Below, one piece after another: positions 1-11,727 of a stretch of 64,000 nt of DNA; the first letter of the stretch is position 1, and each line of letters begins with the position of its first letter. This stretch comes from Mortierella alpina (taxonomy: Eukaryota; Mortierellomycota; Mortierellomycetes; Mortierellales; Mortierellaceae): assembly GCA_029449245.1 (NCBI GenBank), contig JANATF010000004.1, positions 682,001 through 746,000 on the forward strand, given 5' to 3'. The notes under the pieces are model-generated. The model was not told the DNA's origin. It saw nothing but the letters and a program-made list of their open reading frames with translations, and made no database searches. A program made the position numbers and the translations under genes.

Positions 1-1131
1 TCCAGAGGAAGCATAACTACGCGCTTGTTCAACGATGAAAAACAAAACAAGACAATAGCCATCTCTGCATGTATCGCAGAGTACACTTACAAAACTTGGT
101 AGCGGCGTACTTGGAGTTTCTGGCAGAGGCAGCCTGAGCAGCCTCATCCATCGTTGGCTCGCCATAAGCAGGAAGACCGGCAGCAGCGCGCGCAGCCATC
201 TCCTCGCGGTCCTTGATTTGCTCCCTGGCGTTCTCCTCCCAGCCCCAGAAGCGCACTTGAACATTTCAAATTGTAGTAAGGGTCGTCAGTCAAGATGTCA
301 TCCTCTTCCTGACCACAACGTTACAAAGCGTATTAGCTGTGAGTGGGGAAAAATGCACTTACAGCTTGACTTCTGGTAAGAGTAGAGGAAACCGCCCATG
401 AAGCCCACGGCAGTAGCGACACCCAAAGCGACGTTGATTCCCTTGGGTCCTGCAGCAGGGCGAACGCGTTCTATACAAGGCGTGCCAAGAAATCAAGTTA
501 ATGACAAAGTCGTATCTGTGCAGTGTGCATAGCGATCCCAAGCTTCAGTCCTGTACAGTGCAGCCGTGCAGCCGTGCAGTCGTGCAGTCGTGTAGTCGTG
601 CCTCGATTCAGTGCCCACGCAACTGGGGGCCATAAAAAGTCTCGAAAGTCGGCGCTTGGGCGATCAGAACTCCTTAGCCGCGCATAGCAACATAAAGGAC
701 GTTCCTGAGTCTGATCAACTGATGGTGGGTTCACAAATAAGAGTCGCCAATGCGAACAAGCTGTCTGTTCCTGCTTACAGGAGCGAATCCCTCGGGTCAT
801 CAGTATGTAAATCCTGCTTCGGAGATCAATCCCGAGGATTGAGAACAAGTTGCCACAAGCTCGAAATTCGTTGCCCGAGGGTGTCCTTGCTAGGTCCATC
901 CTGTACACCAACCCCAGCAGGCTTCCTCTGAAAAACAGACTAGTGCGATCAGATCGGTTGTGATGGTGGTGATCCATTACCAAGAGCCAGCAAGACGGCA
1001 GGTGCTCCGACGGTCAGACCGCCCCAGGCAGCGACATCGGATCCGCGCATGTAGCGGACCACGCGGGTGAAGTGAGGATCCGAGTCGATGACAGGGTGCT
1101 CTGTCCTGACGTATTGCTCTGCAGAAGACAT
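1..1131 (-). CDS. NUXM: NADH:ubiquinone oxidoreductase 21-kDa-type accessory subunit (NUXM-like), 3' end outside window
   Basis: Accessory subunit of mitochondrial respiratory complex I. The first exon (1131-981) encodes an N-terminus of the family type (EYVR/QYVRTEHPVIDSDPHF, then a hydrophobic GGLTVGAPAVLLAL stretch). Exon 2 (470-363) gives GVATAVGFMGGFLYSYQ and exon 3 (255-91) gives the hallmark RFWGWEENARE, followed by a GLPAYGEPTMDE/ARNSKY block. Splice phases join cleanly (LAL-E-RVRP; YQKSS-L-RFWGW). A GTAAGT donor at 90 shows that at least one further exon lies beyond the left edge, so the gene is partial. The family is known in fungi as NUXM / NUO-21-type. Two small hydrophobic segments fit an inner-membrane protein. 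Function is inferred from motif recognition; no search was run. Confidence 0.82.
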
Positions 1132-1411
1132 GGTGTGGCGAGAGGGGGAGGGATGAGTAGCGAAGGAGGATGGAGAGAGTGGGGAGGAGTGGAAAGGACT
1201 GTTGGATGGAAAGCGCTTGGCCCTGATCTTTGCTCAGCTTTCCGGCAAATGACACAAGCCACCTCGAGGCAACCAACAACCCGCCTACACCTTCGTACTT
1301 CGAAGTGTTGTGTCCTCTCTCGAGCAAATCCGCCACATCGCAGCTGCTTCAGTGATGATATGTTTATACATTCGTTTATACGCCATGTCGGCTGTGCTTA
1401 TGTATCAGTAG

Positions 1412-4400
1412 CTAGTGTCGCGCAGCATCTAGCCTCTCCTTCTCCTCCGCAATAGCAAGGAGCGCGTCAAAGTCCGAGGACCGCTCACACATTGACCGGA
1501 ACAAGCTGTCCTCCTTCTTCATCAACGTCAATGGCTTATCAAACTCGGCCACCTCACCAGCATTCATCACTAGCACTCTGTCAAAGTCCGCAATCGTCCT
1601 GATCCTGTGAGCGATCGTCAAAATCGTTGAGTTGGCCATCTCCTCGCGGATGGTTCCCTGAATCTTGAGATCCGTCTCAAAGTCGACACTAGCAGTCGCC
1701 TCGTCCATGACAATGATCTTTGACTGCCGGACAAGAGCGCGAGCCAGGGCGATGAGCTGCCTTTGACCCTGCGAAAAGTTGGATCCGTTTTCTTTCACCG
1801 GTGTATCCAGTGTGATCTTGGATGGGTCAAGTTCTCCTCCACTCTCGACCGACTCTGTCGCCCCACCCTTGATCGAGACTACTGGCGACTTGGATTTTGA
1901 AGAAGAATCCTCTGCTGCAGACGTAAAGGCGGGAATCTCGATACTATTACGCGAGCTGGCGATCCGCGACGTAGGCCTAGTCGCTGGGATCAAGTGACTC
2001 CGGCGAAGAGCCTCCCAGAGCTCACGGTCTTCACGCTCACCAAAAGGATCCAAGTTGGATCGGAGTGTACCCTTAAAGAGGATAGGGTCTTGGGGAATAA
2101 TAGTCAAGTTCGACCGCAAGTCCTGAAGGCCAATCTTGCAAATATCGATTCCGTCAATCGTGATTGTTCCTGCGACTGGGTCCATGAACCGGAACAGACT
2201 GATGGCGAAGGTCGACTTGCCCGATCCAGTACGACCAACGACTCCAATCTTCTCACCAGCCTTGATCCTGAATGAGACATCTTTGATGACCGAAGGCGCG
2301 TCTGGTGCATACTTCATGGTCAGGTGGTCGACAACGATCTCTCCGGCATGGGGCCACGAAGCAGGGGGGCGATGTCCCTCGATGATGGCTGCAGGTTCCT
2401 CTTCCAGGTTCATGTACTCTGCCACACGCTCGACCGAGTTCAGGTTCATCTCGTTCGTTGCATAGTTGCGGATCAACCACACAATCGTGCCAGTGAACAT
2501 GAGCGAATATGTCAGACTCATGGCAGCCCAGCCAGGCTCGATGCGGCCATAGTTCCTCAGGATGAGAATGCCTGTGACAAAGCTCACCAAGGCACCAGCG
2601 ATATCAACGCGCCAATGAAGCCAACGATTAACGGACCAGAGAAGGAAGAAGGTCCGGTTGTTGTTGTCCTGGTTGACGAGGTTTTTGGTAAGGAAGCGTC
2701 TCTCGAAGCCGTAAGCGCGAATGGTGGCAAGTCCGTTCAAGGCCTCATTAAAGTGGTTCAGGATAGGTGAGCGCGAGTTGGAGTTCAAACGCTTCAAATC
2801 TCTTGAGACAGGAACGTAGAGGGCTCCGATCACACCATAGATAGCCACAATGAAGACGGCTGGAATCATGAACAAGGGCATGTTAGCAGAGATGATGACC
2901 ACGATCCCGAGAACAGTGACAAAAGCCCCAAAAAGGCCCTGCAGACCATTGCTGACGTCGTCATCGATAGTTGAGATATCGGAGCTGAAGCGGTTGGTGA
3001 TTCTGCCGATGGGGGTGGTGTCGAAGAAACGGACTTTGGCGCGTGAGACTTTGCGCAAGAGCTGCTGATGCAGGGAACGCGACGCAGCGAGTCCTCCAAA
3101 AATGGTGTAAAAGTTGGTGAGCGCGGCAAAGACCAGGGTGAAGATACTGAGAAGAATGTAAATGCCGAGGTAGTAGTCCACATTGACTGTCTCAGGCGTG
3201 CCCTGGCCAAAGAGCGCCATCGTCACGACGCTATGGGATTTTTCATCCGAGGGTGCAAAGGCTGCGTAGAGGGACTGGGCAACAGGCGCGGGGATCAGGT
3301 AATCAAACGTCTTGACGGCGTAGGTGCCCATCGTCCCGGCCATCTTGTTGGCCCAGATGGCCAACCACGCGTTTTGACCGACGTCCACCAATTCTCGAGT
3401 CAAAAACAGAATGACTAGCCCGATCCAGAAAGGCCATCCTCCAGAGGCGATCAAATAGGTCTTGTAAACATTCCAGGCGACGGCGCCCTCAACCTTCTTC
3501 TCGTCCTCTGTCAGCTTAGTCGATGTTTTCTCCTTCACATCCTTCTTGCTCTTAGGCGGTGCATCCTCGCCATCCAACGTGCTGATCTCACTAGAGTCGC
3601 CCTCAGCATCGTCTTCCGCTACTGAGGTGCCGGCGCTGACCTTGTCAACCCATGCGTTGCGAATAGCCTCCGCGGGTGTTCCACAACCAAGCACTTCGCC
3701 CTTGTTGAGCACAACAACCAAGTCAGCAGCGTTCAAGGTCAATTGCACTTGATGGGTGACCATCAGCACAGTACGACCAGCGACCAATGGTCCCGTTAGA
3801 GTCTGAAAGAGGTGCTTTCCTGTGTGGGTATCCACAGCCGAGAGACAGTCATCCAACATCAAGACGTTGGCATCTGAGTAAATCGCGCGGGCAAGAGAGA
3901 CACGCTGCTTCTGACCGCCGGACAATGTGATTCCTTGCTCGCCCACCTCGGTCATGTCGCCACTCTCAAGGATGTCAAAATCAGTTGAGAGAGCACATCC
4001 TTCGACGACAGCATCGTAACGCTCCTGATCAAACTCCTTGCCAAAAAGGATGTTGTTGCGGATAGTGGTGTTCTGGAGCCAGGCAGTCTGAGCGACATAA
4101 GCAATACCGGAGCCATGGTCCTTTGCATGAGGGACGCGGTTGTAGTCGAGACGAGGCATGTACTGATGTCCCTCCAAACGTTCGAGTTCTCCGAGCAAGG
4201 CAAGCAAAAGTGCAGATTTTCCTGATCCAGTGGGTCCGACAACGACAGACAGTTTTCCTACTGGGAAATCGATTGAGATGTTTTTCAATTTGAAGCGTTC
4301 CTGAGCAGCCTCGATCTCTGCCACAGGTCCCTCAACAACGGCCGCCACAGGGGTCTTAACAAACTTGGACTTGATTCTCTGCATCCAAGAACGCTTCTCG

Positions 4401-6931
4401 GTGGGCTTAACAACAGGGGTCTCCTCCTGGTTGTGTTCCTTGTTGGGCCAAATATACGAGGCATTAACAAAGCCGATGATGGGGACGGCACCGACAGAGC
4501 GGGCTTTGGCATCCAACTTGGTGATAGTGGTATCCTTGATGAGTTCGTCCTCGAGCAAAAACTTGTTGATGCGCTTCAAACTGACAGCGGCCTGCATCGT
4601 GTTCTTGATTTGCCAAGGCAGCATATTCAGAGATTGACGCATGATGTTGAAGAGGGCAAGAGTCGTAAACATCTTGGAGGCGGTAATTTCATGGCCAAAG
4701 ATCTTGGTGTAGGCTGTGAGGATAACGACAACATTGAGGAGCGGCACAATCATCCAAATGATGTCCGTAAATATCATCTGGATGTATGACTCCTTGGTGC
4801 GCTGAAGCTCCTTCTCGCGAGCAGCCGTGATCTTTTCCTCAAACTTGGATTCCCAGCCAAAGAACTTGACGATGCGAATGGCCGATAGCATCTCGTTCAG
4901 GGCATCCATGCGCTCGTCCTTAGTGTTCATGATCTCCTTGAAGAGTTTCAAAACCATGGAGTACAGTTTGGCGGGAATAGGATACGTCAAGAACATGCAG
5001 GCGATACCGAAAAGCGAGGCATACCCAAGCAACCAGTAGAGCTGAACACCGGCGAGAACAAACTGGATAGGAAAGCCGTAGAGATAGAAGACATAGCTGA
5101 ATGGAACCTCTAACTTCTTCACGTCGACCGCAATCAAATCTAGAAGAATGCGCGAACAACATACAGGTCAGCAAAATACCATCTGGTTTGCATGCAACAA
5201 GGACAAGGCAGTGACAGAAGTGGTATCTTACTGGCAATGTTCAAAGTTCCGTCCTTCTTCTTATCGTTGGCTTTTTCTTCCTCAGACTTGTCTGCGGGCG
5301 AGGCCATATCCTTGCGACGGAGTGCCTTGGCAAAAACCTCCGCATTGCAGATGGCAACGGTGTGAACAAAGATACGACGACCAATATGGAGTGCGTTCTG
5401 GTTGCAGAGCGACTCGAACAAGGATGAGAAGAACAGACCAAAGACGTAAAGGTAGTTGACGGTGGTGGGGGGGCCGCAGGTCCTGCACTCGATGTACTGG
5501 ATGATCTTGTTGAGGCAGTAAGGCGAGACGTTGATCAGAATGCACCAAGGCATGGCCCACAGGAATTGGGCAAAGAACTCTCCTTTGAGAACCGCCAACA
5601 GCGACTTGAACAGCGAGTCTTGCCTATAGAACAGAAATGGAGCGCAATGGTCTGGTTAAGCTGCTGTGATGGTGTGTTATCTTGCCGAGAAGGGTGCTAT
5701 AATAGGTAGGCATTCCCCGCGTGCCCAAACAACGAGAACACTCAATTTTCCCAGAACTTTGCGATCCGACCACACAAGCACCTTGCTGATGTGAATTTAT
5801 GAGCACTCGTCAGGGGACAAAAACAATAAAAACCTTACTCTTACAGGCATGCAGATACAATAGATCCTTCTCAACACGGCCCGAAACTCCTCACTTCTGC
5901 CCCTTGTTTACTCGTTCGACCCCCATGCCCTGCCTCATGAATAGGGGAGCAGATAAACTTACTTGACAAGGTTATAGCGTTTGATGGAGTGGACAGTGTA
6001 ATCCTCACGTTCAAGATCGGTCAGGTCGATGTCCTGGAGAGGTCTCCTGTAGCCGAGATACACCAGAGGGTTGGCCCAGGCAAAGGTCAATTGGGAGTAC
6101 AGCGAAGAGGAATACTCGGGCGAAGGTAGTCGGCAGACCTCGCCCTCCTGGGCTCTGGGAACCGATTGGATGGTCTGATATGGCCGAGTGACAAGAGAGG
6201 TCCAGAGCAGCAGCACGATGCCGACCCAAGCAATACCATCCAGCTGAAGCCAGAGAGGCCACTCTGCCAGGGGCAAGGACAGGATTTCGGTAGTACAGAG
6301 CTGAATTGAGACAAGGACGAACTGGAGTAGGTAGAACAGATCCAGTTGGGGACGAATCCAGAACTGATAGGCCACCAGCGGTCGAAGAACATAAAGAAGG
6401 GAAAGAGTCAAGGCATAGGACCAAGCGAGTATCTGTGCTGCGTCAGCCCAGGAGGTGCTTCGTCTATCATGCTCCTCGTCATTCCTGTCAGCGCTGAGTA
6501 GGGCAATGGAGAGGAGGCCATGAGCGAGCTGGAAAGCGGTGAGGACGAGACGAGCAATGTTGATGCTCATTCCTGAGGACCTCTGTGCTTGGTACTGAGC
6601 TTGCACCTGGTCAATCGTGGAGGCCTCGGCGACGCCAGCACTGTCCGGGAGCTCCTCGCTCTCCTCGACCAAATAGTCATCGTTCAACGGCGTGTACTGA
6701 TCCAGGTGCACTGGTTTACGAGAGAGGTGAAAGATCGTGGCTGCTGAGGCGAGGGAGTACACTAGCGGCAGGGCGCCTTCGATGATCCTATCCAACGCAA
6801 GCGTATATGTGAGGAGATGTAAGCCATATTCACGTCCGTGATCAACCTTGGCGAAGCTTGTGCTGGAGAGTTGGGGCTAAGAGCACATTGCGTGGTGGCT
6901 ATAGCGATGCATACCTGGAGGCGGAGCTCAT
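1412..6931 (-). CDS. ABCC/MRP-family full-length ABC transporter (Ycf1/Ybt1-like)
   Basis: ATP-driven exporter, probably of glutathione or organic-anion conjugates, in the vacuolar or plasma membrane (family knowledge; substrate unknown). Model: exons 6931-6915 (a 17-nt first exon), 6862-5963, 5623-5232 and 5139-1412, totalling 1678 aa. The N-terminal TMD0/linker region (about residues 1-300) is rich in hydrophobic helices. NBD1 has Walker A GPTGSGKS near residue 738, signature LSGGQ near 842 and Walker B VLMLDD near 862. A second six-helix domain follows, then NBD2 with Walker A GRTGSGKS near 1405, an FSQGQ signature near 1558, Walker B IIVMDE near 1579 and H-loop IAHR near 1613. NBD2 holds a Ser/Lys-rich insertion (about 1486-1555) before the signature. 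The start was chosen because only this ATG, through the tiny first exon, keeps the TMD0 frame open; an in-frame stop lies just upstream of exon 2. Family call is firm; first-exon call is moderate. Confidence 0.9.
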
Positions 6932-8544
6932 GAGGTCTTTGGAAGTCGAATGTACAGAATGTACAGTCCAGTGGAGAGTGGAGAGTGGGGAGGGGGAGTG
7001 GAGAGTGGAGAGAGTTGAGCGCTGGTGTAAGGAAAGGGCTTTTGACTTTTGAGCTTCTGCCCCGTTCTGGACCTGCCTCAACGCTAATTACTGCGGGACT
7101 GCGGGATGGAATGAGAATGGACAACAAACAGACGCTGCTGCTGATCTACAAGGCGGGTTGCTGCGAAAGGGGGCCAGACAGTCAGCAGAGGGCGACAGGG
7201 AGAGGAGAGGAGGAGAGAGAGGACAACGAGAGAGGACAACGAGGGACGAGAGAGCGAAGAGACAGAAACGGCTTAAAAGGGTCTCCAGCACAATGGCGCA
7301 CAAAAAAGGAAGCCTTTTGCTCGTCGGGCACCAAGGTTCAGTGCTAAGCGACACTGCCCTCTGTCGCTCCCCTGCCCGCTACTCCGCACTGGCTAAACCG
7401 CTTTGCAATCTCGGCAGCCTGTTCTTTTGCACGTCCAGCCCTTGTCCCCTGTTTAGTCTACTGCACTGCATCTCCACCTTGGGCATCGCGCCCCCACTGT
7501 CACGCCACGCGGACGGACGCTCTTGAGCTGTGTTCGAATATCACTCGACTATATGTACATGTAGACTGCATGCTATTGAATCGTCTAAACTATCCTTGCG
7601 CCGCGCCGCGTCGCGCCGTGTCGATACAGCCAAACAAAACAACTGTTTACATAACCAAACACGAAAAAGTCCCATGAGTAAGAGCTGCCACCCCCCGAAA
7701 GAAAAGCATGCTTGCAACATCTTGCTTGTCGAGTCATCCAGCGCCATGGATCGCACGGCTGAAACCCGATTAGGTACCGCGCCCATTCCAATTGAAGATC
7801 CGTCAGGAGCACGTCTCTTAGTGTGTCGCGTGAGACAGCAATGGTCGTTGAGCCACTGCGAGCGTTCTCGGCAATGTTTGCCGCCGAGTTCATGTGTACG
7901 TCTCGGCAAGTGAATTATGAGTGAGAGCGGGTGACCTATCGCCGAGCCGGACTTTGAATAAATATAGGTGCACTGCACTGCATAAAAAAGCACCGAAAAA
8001 AAGGTCATACGCTCAATGGTCTACCTATACATTAGACTAGATTTGACCTCTTGCTGCGCTGCTCATGGCTGATCGGACTTTACATCGCAAGACGTATTCG
8101 GTGTTCGCGTGTCGCAGGTTCATGTAGACTACAGCTGCATCTCTGTCATTGTCATTGTTATTGTGCACTGCGTATGGCAAAGCTAATTTGCTTTCTCGCC
8201 CAATCAAAACGCATGTTCCATCACGCAAGGAAGAATGAAAGGTAGCAGAGGGGGAGGCGCACTCGACAACCCAGCCAGCACAGCCCTGCTCGTGAGCAGA
8301 TAGGCACGCTTGATTCAGGCCGAGTGCATATATAATTCACATTGATAACTGTGCTACTAGCAAAGGTTTTTTTGTATTCATTGTAGAGAGAGTTGTAAAT
8401 AGGTACTGAAGAATTGAAGAAAAAAAAAGCGACTCAAGATCAGACGCATAACCTGCTGAGGAACGCAAGTCGGGAGGGAGAAGAGTAATAAAGTAAAGAT
8501 GAAAGAGAGAAAAGCGACAAGAGCGAACAAAAGTAGTTGTCTTG
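6932..8544. other. Intergenic: ABCC promoter and 3' flank of the zinc-finger gene
   Basis: About 1.6 kb without a credible gene. Open frames here have low-complexity or Arg/Glu-rich products (the GAGAGG-rich stretch at about 6960-7270), lack splice-consistent continuations and resemble no family. It should contain the 5' flank of the ABCC gene and the 3' UTR of the downstream minus-strand zinc-finger gene. The AT-rich stretch near 7957-7990 is the only other notable composition. Confidence 0.6.
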
Positions 8545-10362
8545 CTAATTGGAGGAAGCATGATCGTGCTCAGTAGGGTCCTGGTCATCATTGCAATCCT
8601 TAAAATCCATGTGTCGTCGAAGCGCATCACGGCGCGAAAAAGGCTTGTTGCACTTCTGGCAGCTGTAGATGTGGGTGACGCCGTGGATCGAAATTTGATG
8701 ACGCTGAAGGTCATTCTTGCGCGTGAACGACTTTTTGCAGCCTTGTTCAGGGCAGGCAAAGAGTCGGGCCTTGCTCCGGTCATGGGTCCGCTCATGCGTA
8801 TTCAAATTGAAGAGACGAGAAAAGGAACGGCCACAGAGAGCGCAGGAAAACTGACGAGGCGATTCCTCGCCAGTGTGATCGGTTGCGTCCGACTTCCGCT
8901 TCAAAGACTTTTCGGTCTTGGGGGCCTGGGCAAGTTCGCTGGCAGCCGCCATTGGGACAGTATTGGCCGCCAACAAAGACTGCTGTTGTTGACTGTACAA
9001 AGACAGCAAGAGGCTCAGGTCGACCTGAGGCGTGGTAACATCGAGGGGGAACAGGGGAGAGGTTGGTAGATCCATTCCGCCAAAGACATTGAGAATGGCG
9101 CTGGCGGAATGGTTAATACCGACAAGGTTGTTAAAGTCGAACGACAAGCTCTCGGGCGCTGGAGTCTGGGTCAAGTCCATGGACAGTTGAGGACTGGAAG
9201 ACTCAGTGGCAGGGAAAGTCGTGTCCATCAAAGGAGAGAAGTCGACATCAGAGAAGAGGCTGCCGATGACATCGGAAGAGTCGCTTGCAAAAGGGGAAAC
9301 TTGAGCGCTGGCAGCCAAGCATTCAGAGGTCATACTGGCAGCTGCAGCAGCTACGAGCTGCATAGCGAGATTACGATTTTCGATCTCCTGTAAGTGAGGT
9401 GCGCCAAAGTCATGAAGCAAGTATGGTGTCAAAACGGATAGCCAGCAAAAACGATGCGATTCATGCACATGTACCACAGAGATCGATAATCATGAAACTG
9501 AATATACCTGCAAATCAAAAGAAGATGGCGAGGTGAGAGTGGTCGTCATAGGAGTCGTTAAGGTCGAGATAGGGCTAGGAGGAGCGATATCATCAAAAAG
9601 AACAAAGTCGAGCAAGGCATTTTCGGCTTGAAGGCGGGCATTGAGGTCACTAGGATCCTGGGCGGCGCTCTGGCTAGACTGGCTGGTCATAGTCAGTGCG
9701 GGCGAGGTCAGATCCTGGTTTAGACTGGAGCCCTGAGCAGCGGCATGGGAGGCGGAAGCGACCCAAAACTGCTCGAGGCTGGTCGTATCAATGTCTTCAG
9801 AGGCCACAAAGTCAAACAGGGGGGTTTGGTTTGGGGTTTGGTCCGGCGTGTCAAGGTAGGGCGAGAACGGCGTGTTGAAGGCAGAGGCGCAAACATCATC
9901 AAAGGGCGACAGGTTGTCGAAACCAGTGGCGTCGCTTTTTTGGTGTGAGGTTGCAGGCACAGGGAGGGCAGAGGCAGTAGAATCGGGAGATGAGGGTGAG
10001 TTGAACCACCCGAGCTCATCGAGACTTAACAGTTGCTGTTGGGGCAACAAGGGCGCGTCACTTTCGGCGACGGTCCTGGGATGGCCCATTCCATGAATGG
10101 GGGACGACGGAGCATGAATGCGGACATGGTTGTTGGTTGAAGGGGGGTTAAAGGTTAGGTTGGAAGGGGGAATAGGAATAGGAGGCTTAATAGAAGAAGA
10201 TTCGTCTGAGGACTTAATAGGTTCGAGCTTAGAAGGCACGGAAAAAAAAGATGCTGACGGGTTGTCAAATAAAATATAATCGGGATTAAAAGTGTTAAAG
10301 TTGCTTTGCATAGACTGCTGAGGTGGTTGAATGGGAGTTAAGTTGTCGTCAAAAATGAACAT
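8545..10362 (-). CDS. C2H2 zinc-finger transcription factor, Crz1-like
   Basis: Sequence-specific nuclear transcription factor. Exons 10362-9508 and 9387-8545 give 565 aa; the intron is 120 nt with GTATAT/TTACAG ends. The start is the ATG of MFIFDDN; the frame opens upstream but without another ATG. The first 460 residues are Ser/Pro/Gln-rich and acidic, typical of activation regions. Residues 465-550 hold three fingers: CALC-x12-HERTH, CPEQGC-x12-HQISIH, and a last finger CQKC-x12-H-x5-C ending in Cys instead of His. The spacing plus the RxDALRRH core of the third finger resembles Crz1/Prz1, the calcineurin-controlled calcium-response factor. A KPPIPIPP stretch in the N-terminal third loosely fits a PxIxIx calcineurin-docking motif. 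Family placement is inference; another C2H2 regulator is possible. Confidence 0.82.
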
Positions 10363-11727
10363 GCACAAGTGGGCAAAGGAAGCTTGGTTGTCTTGTTCAG
10401 GAAAGGACGGCAAGATGAACGGGAAGAAGGGAGGGAGACGAAGGTCGGAACGGGTTCAAAAGAAGCAAGTTCGAAGAGACGAGTGCGGGATAGTTTGTTC
10501 GGGGGTAGGCGAACAAACTAGGGCGAGGAGCAGTGGGTGAGAATCCAAGGGATGGATTCAACAAGAAAGTGAAAAAAAAGATGAGGCGACTGCTGGAACG
10601 TCGCGTAAAGTGGTTGCTGGTGGGAAGAGGCGGGCACAAGAGGGCCGTAAACGCTGTTTTGCTTTTGCTTTTGCTTTTGCTAGGTGCTGACGGGCGGAAG
10701 AGGTGTTCTGCCGGAGTGTATTGCTGGTGTGTATCGCAGTCGTCGCAGTAATGAATGTCCTGCGGGCGATACGCTTGGTTATTTTTTTTGTTGCTGGTTG
10801 CTTGGGGAAAGGGGGGAGGGAGGGGGGGTGAAGGTCGTCCTCGTATGATCAATGAATCAGGCAAGGGCAAACGAATAGACTATAGGGTTTTCTTGGGAAA
10901 GAAAGGAAAGACTTTTGTAATCCGTATGATAGGATGAAAAGTCTGGGAAAGAGGAGTGCAAAAAAGAAAAAAAGAAAACGGCGAGGGATGGACAAGGGTC
11001 GATCCAAAGGCTGCGTGCTTGGACAAAGGGCTGTCGGCAAGGTAGGAGACGGCTATCAGCTATACACACAATGGAGGTGCTGTATAGGTACGGGATGGGC
11101 TGCTGGTAGGCTGCTGGTGGGGGGTGGGACCGGGGAGAGGGGAAGGGAGGAGGGAAAAAGAGAGAGAAAAGAGGGCAAATTCAAAAAAAGAGCGGGCCGA
11201 GGTAGGCTCGCTGTCATTGGACACGATTGATTTTTGATCAGAGACGTCATGCCAATCAAGGCCAATGATTGGCTCCACCATGCCGTTGCTCATGCCGCCG
11301 GTATTGCTCTTCAGGCTACGATAGGCTTGTGGCGAGGATGCACAGTCCACGCCAGCACTGCGGCTGAAGAGCCAAAGGGGACTCCTCGCAAGAGCTGCAG
11401 CTGAGGAACCATTGCAGCTGAGCAACCACGGCGTAGTACGGTGTACGAGGAACAGGATCAAGGGCGTACAGACCTGTATTTGTATGCTGGAGCACAGCGC
11501 CTCAGGAGGGTGCCGAAGCTATCTATAGCCTTTGGTTTTACCTGTTCGTGAGGTCTCTTTTTTTTTTACCATAGATTTTTGGCTCTTCTACCCTTTCTCC
11601 TTCCTACCCTTACCTTCCACCGCACCATCGCCAAGAACATTACGAAAGGGAATCTGCCTTCTTCCCTTTCTCCTCACTTCCCTCCCCTCCTCCCCCCTCT
11701 ACAAGGATACAGGGAGACGGCATCGCC
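10363..11727. promoter_or_regulatory. Shared divergent promoter region, Crz1-like gene / kexin
   Basis: About 1.36 kb separate the zinc-finger gene (-) from kexin (+). The half next to the zinc-finger gene has a TTTTGC microsatellite (about 10658-10680) and purine/pyrimidine strand asymmetry typical of a long leader. The half next to kexin has repeated GCAGCTGAG segments (about 11394-11425) that include CAGCTG E-box cores, and a pyrimidine-rich leader from about 11550. No coding exon could be supported. Confidence 0.5.

Noticed and set aside
256-305. Coding-looking stretch EEDDILTDDPYYN between exons 2 and 3 of the complex I gene
   Set aside because: Joining it to exon 2 gives an immediate stop and it is out of frame with RFWGW; skipping it restores the conserved YQxSxxRFWGW, so it is treated as intron.
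10397-10870. 157-codon minus-strand frame upstream of the zinc-finger gene
   Set aside because: It lacks an ATG, is Ser/Pro/Lys low-complexity and matches a pyrimidine-rich leader rather than a protein.
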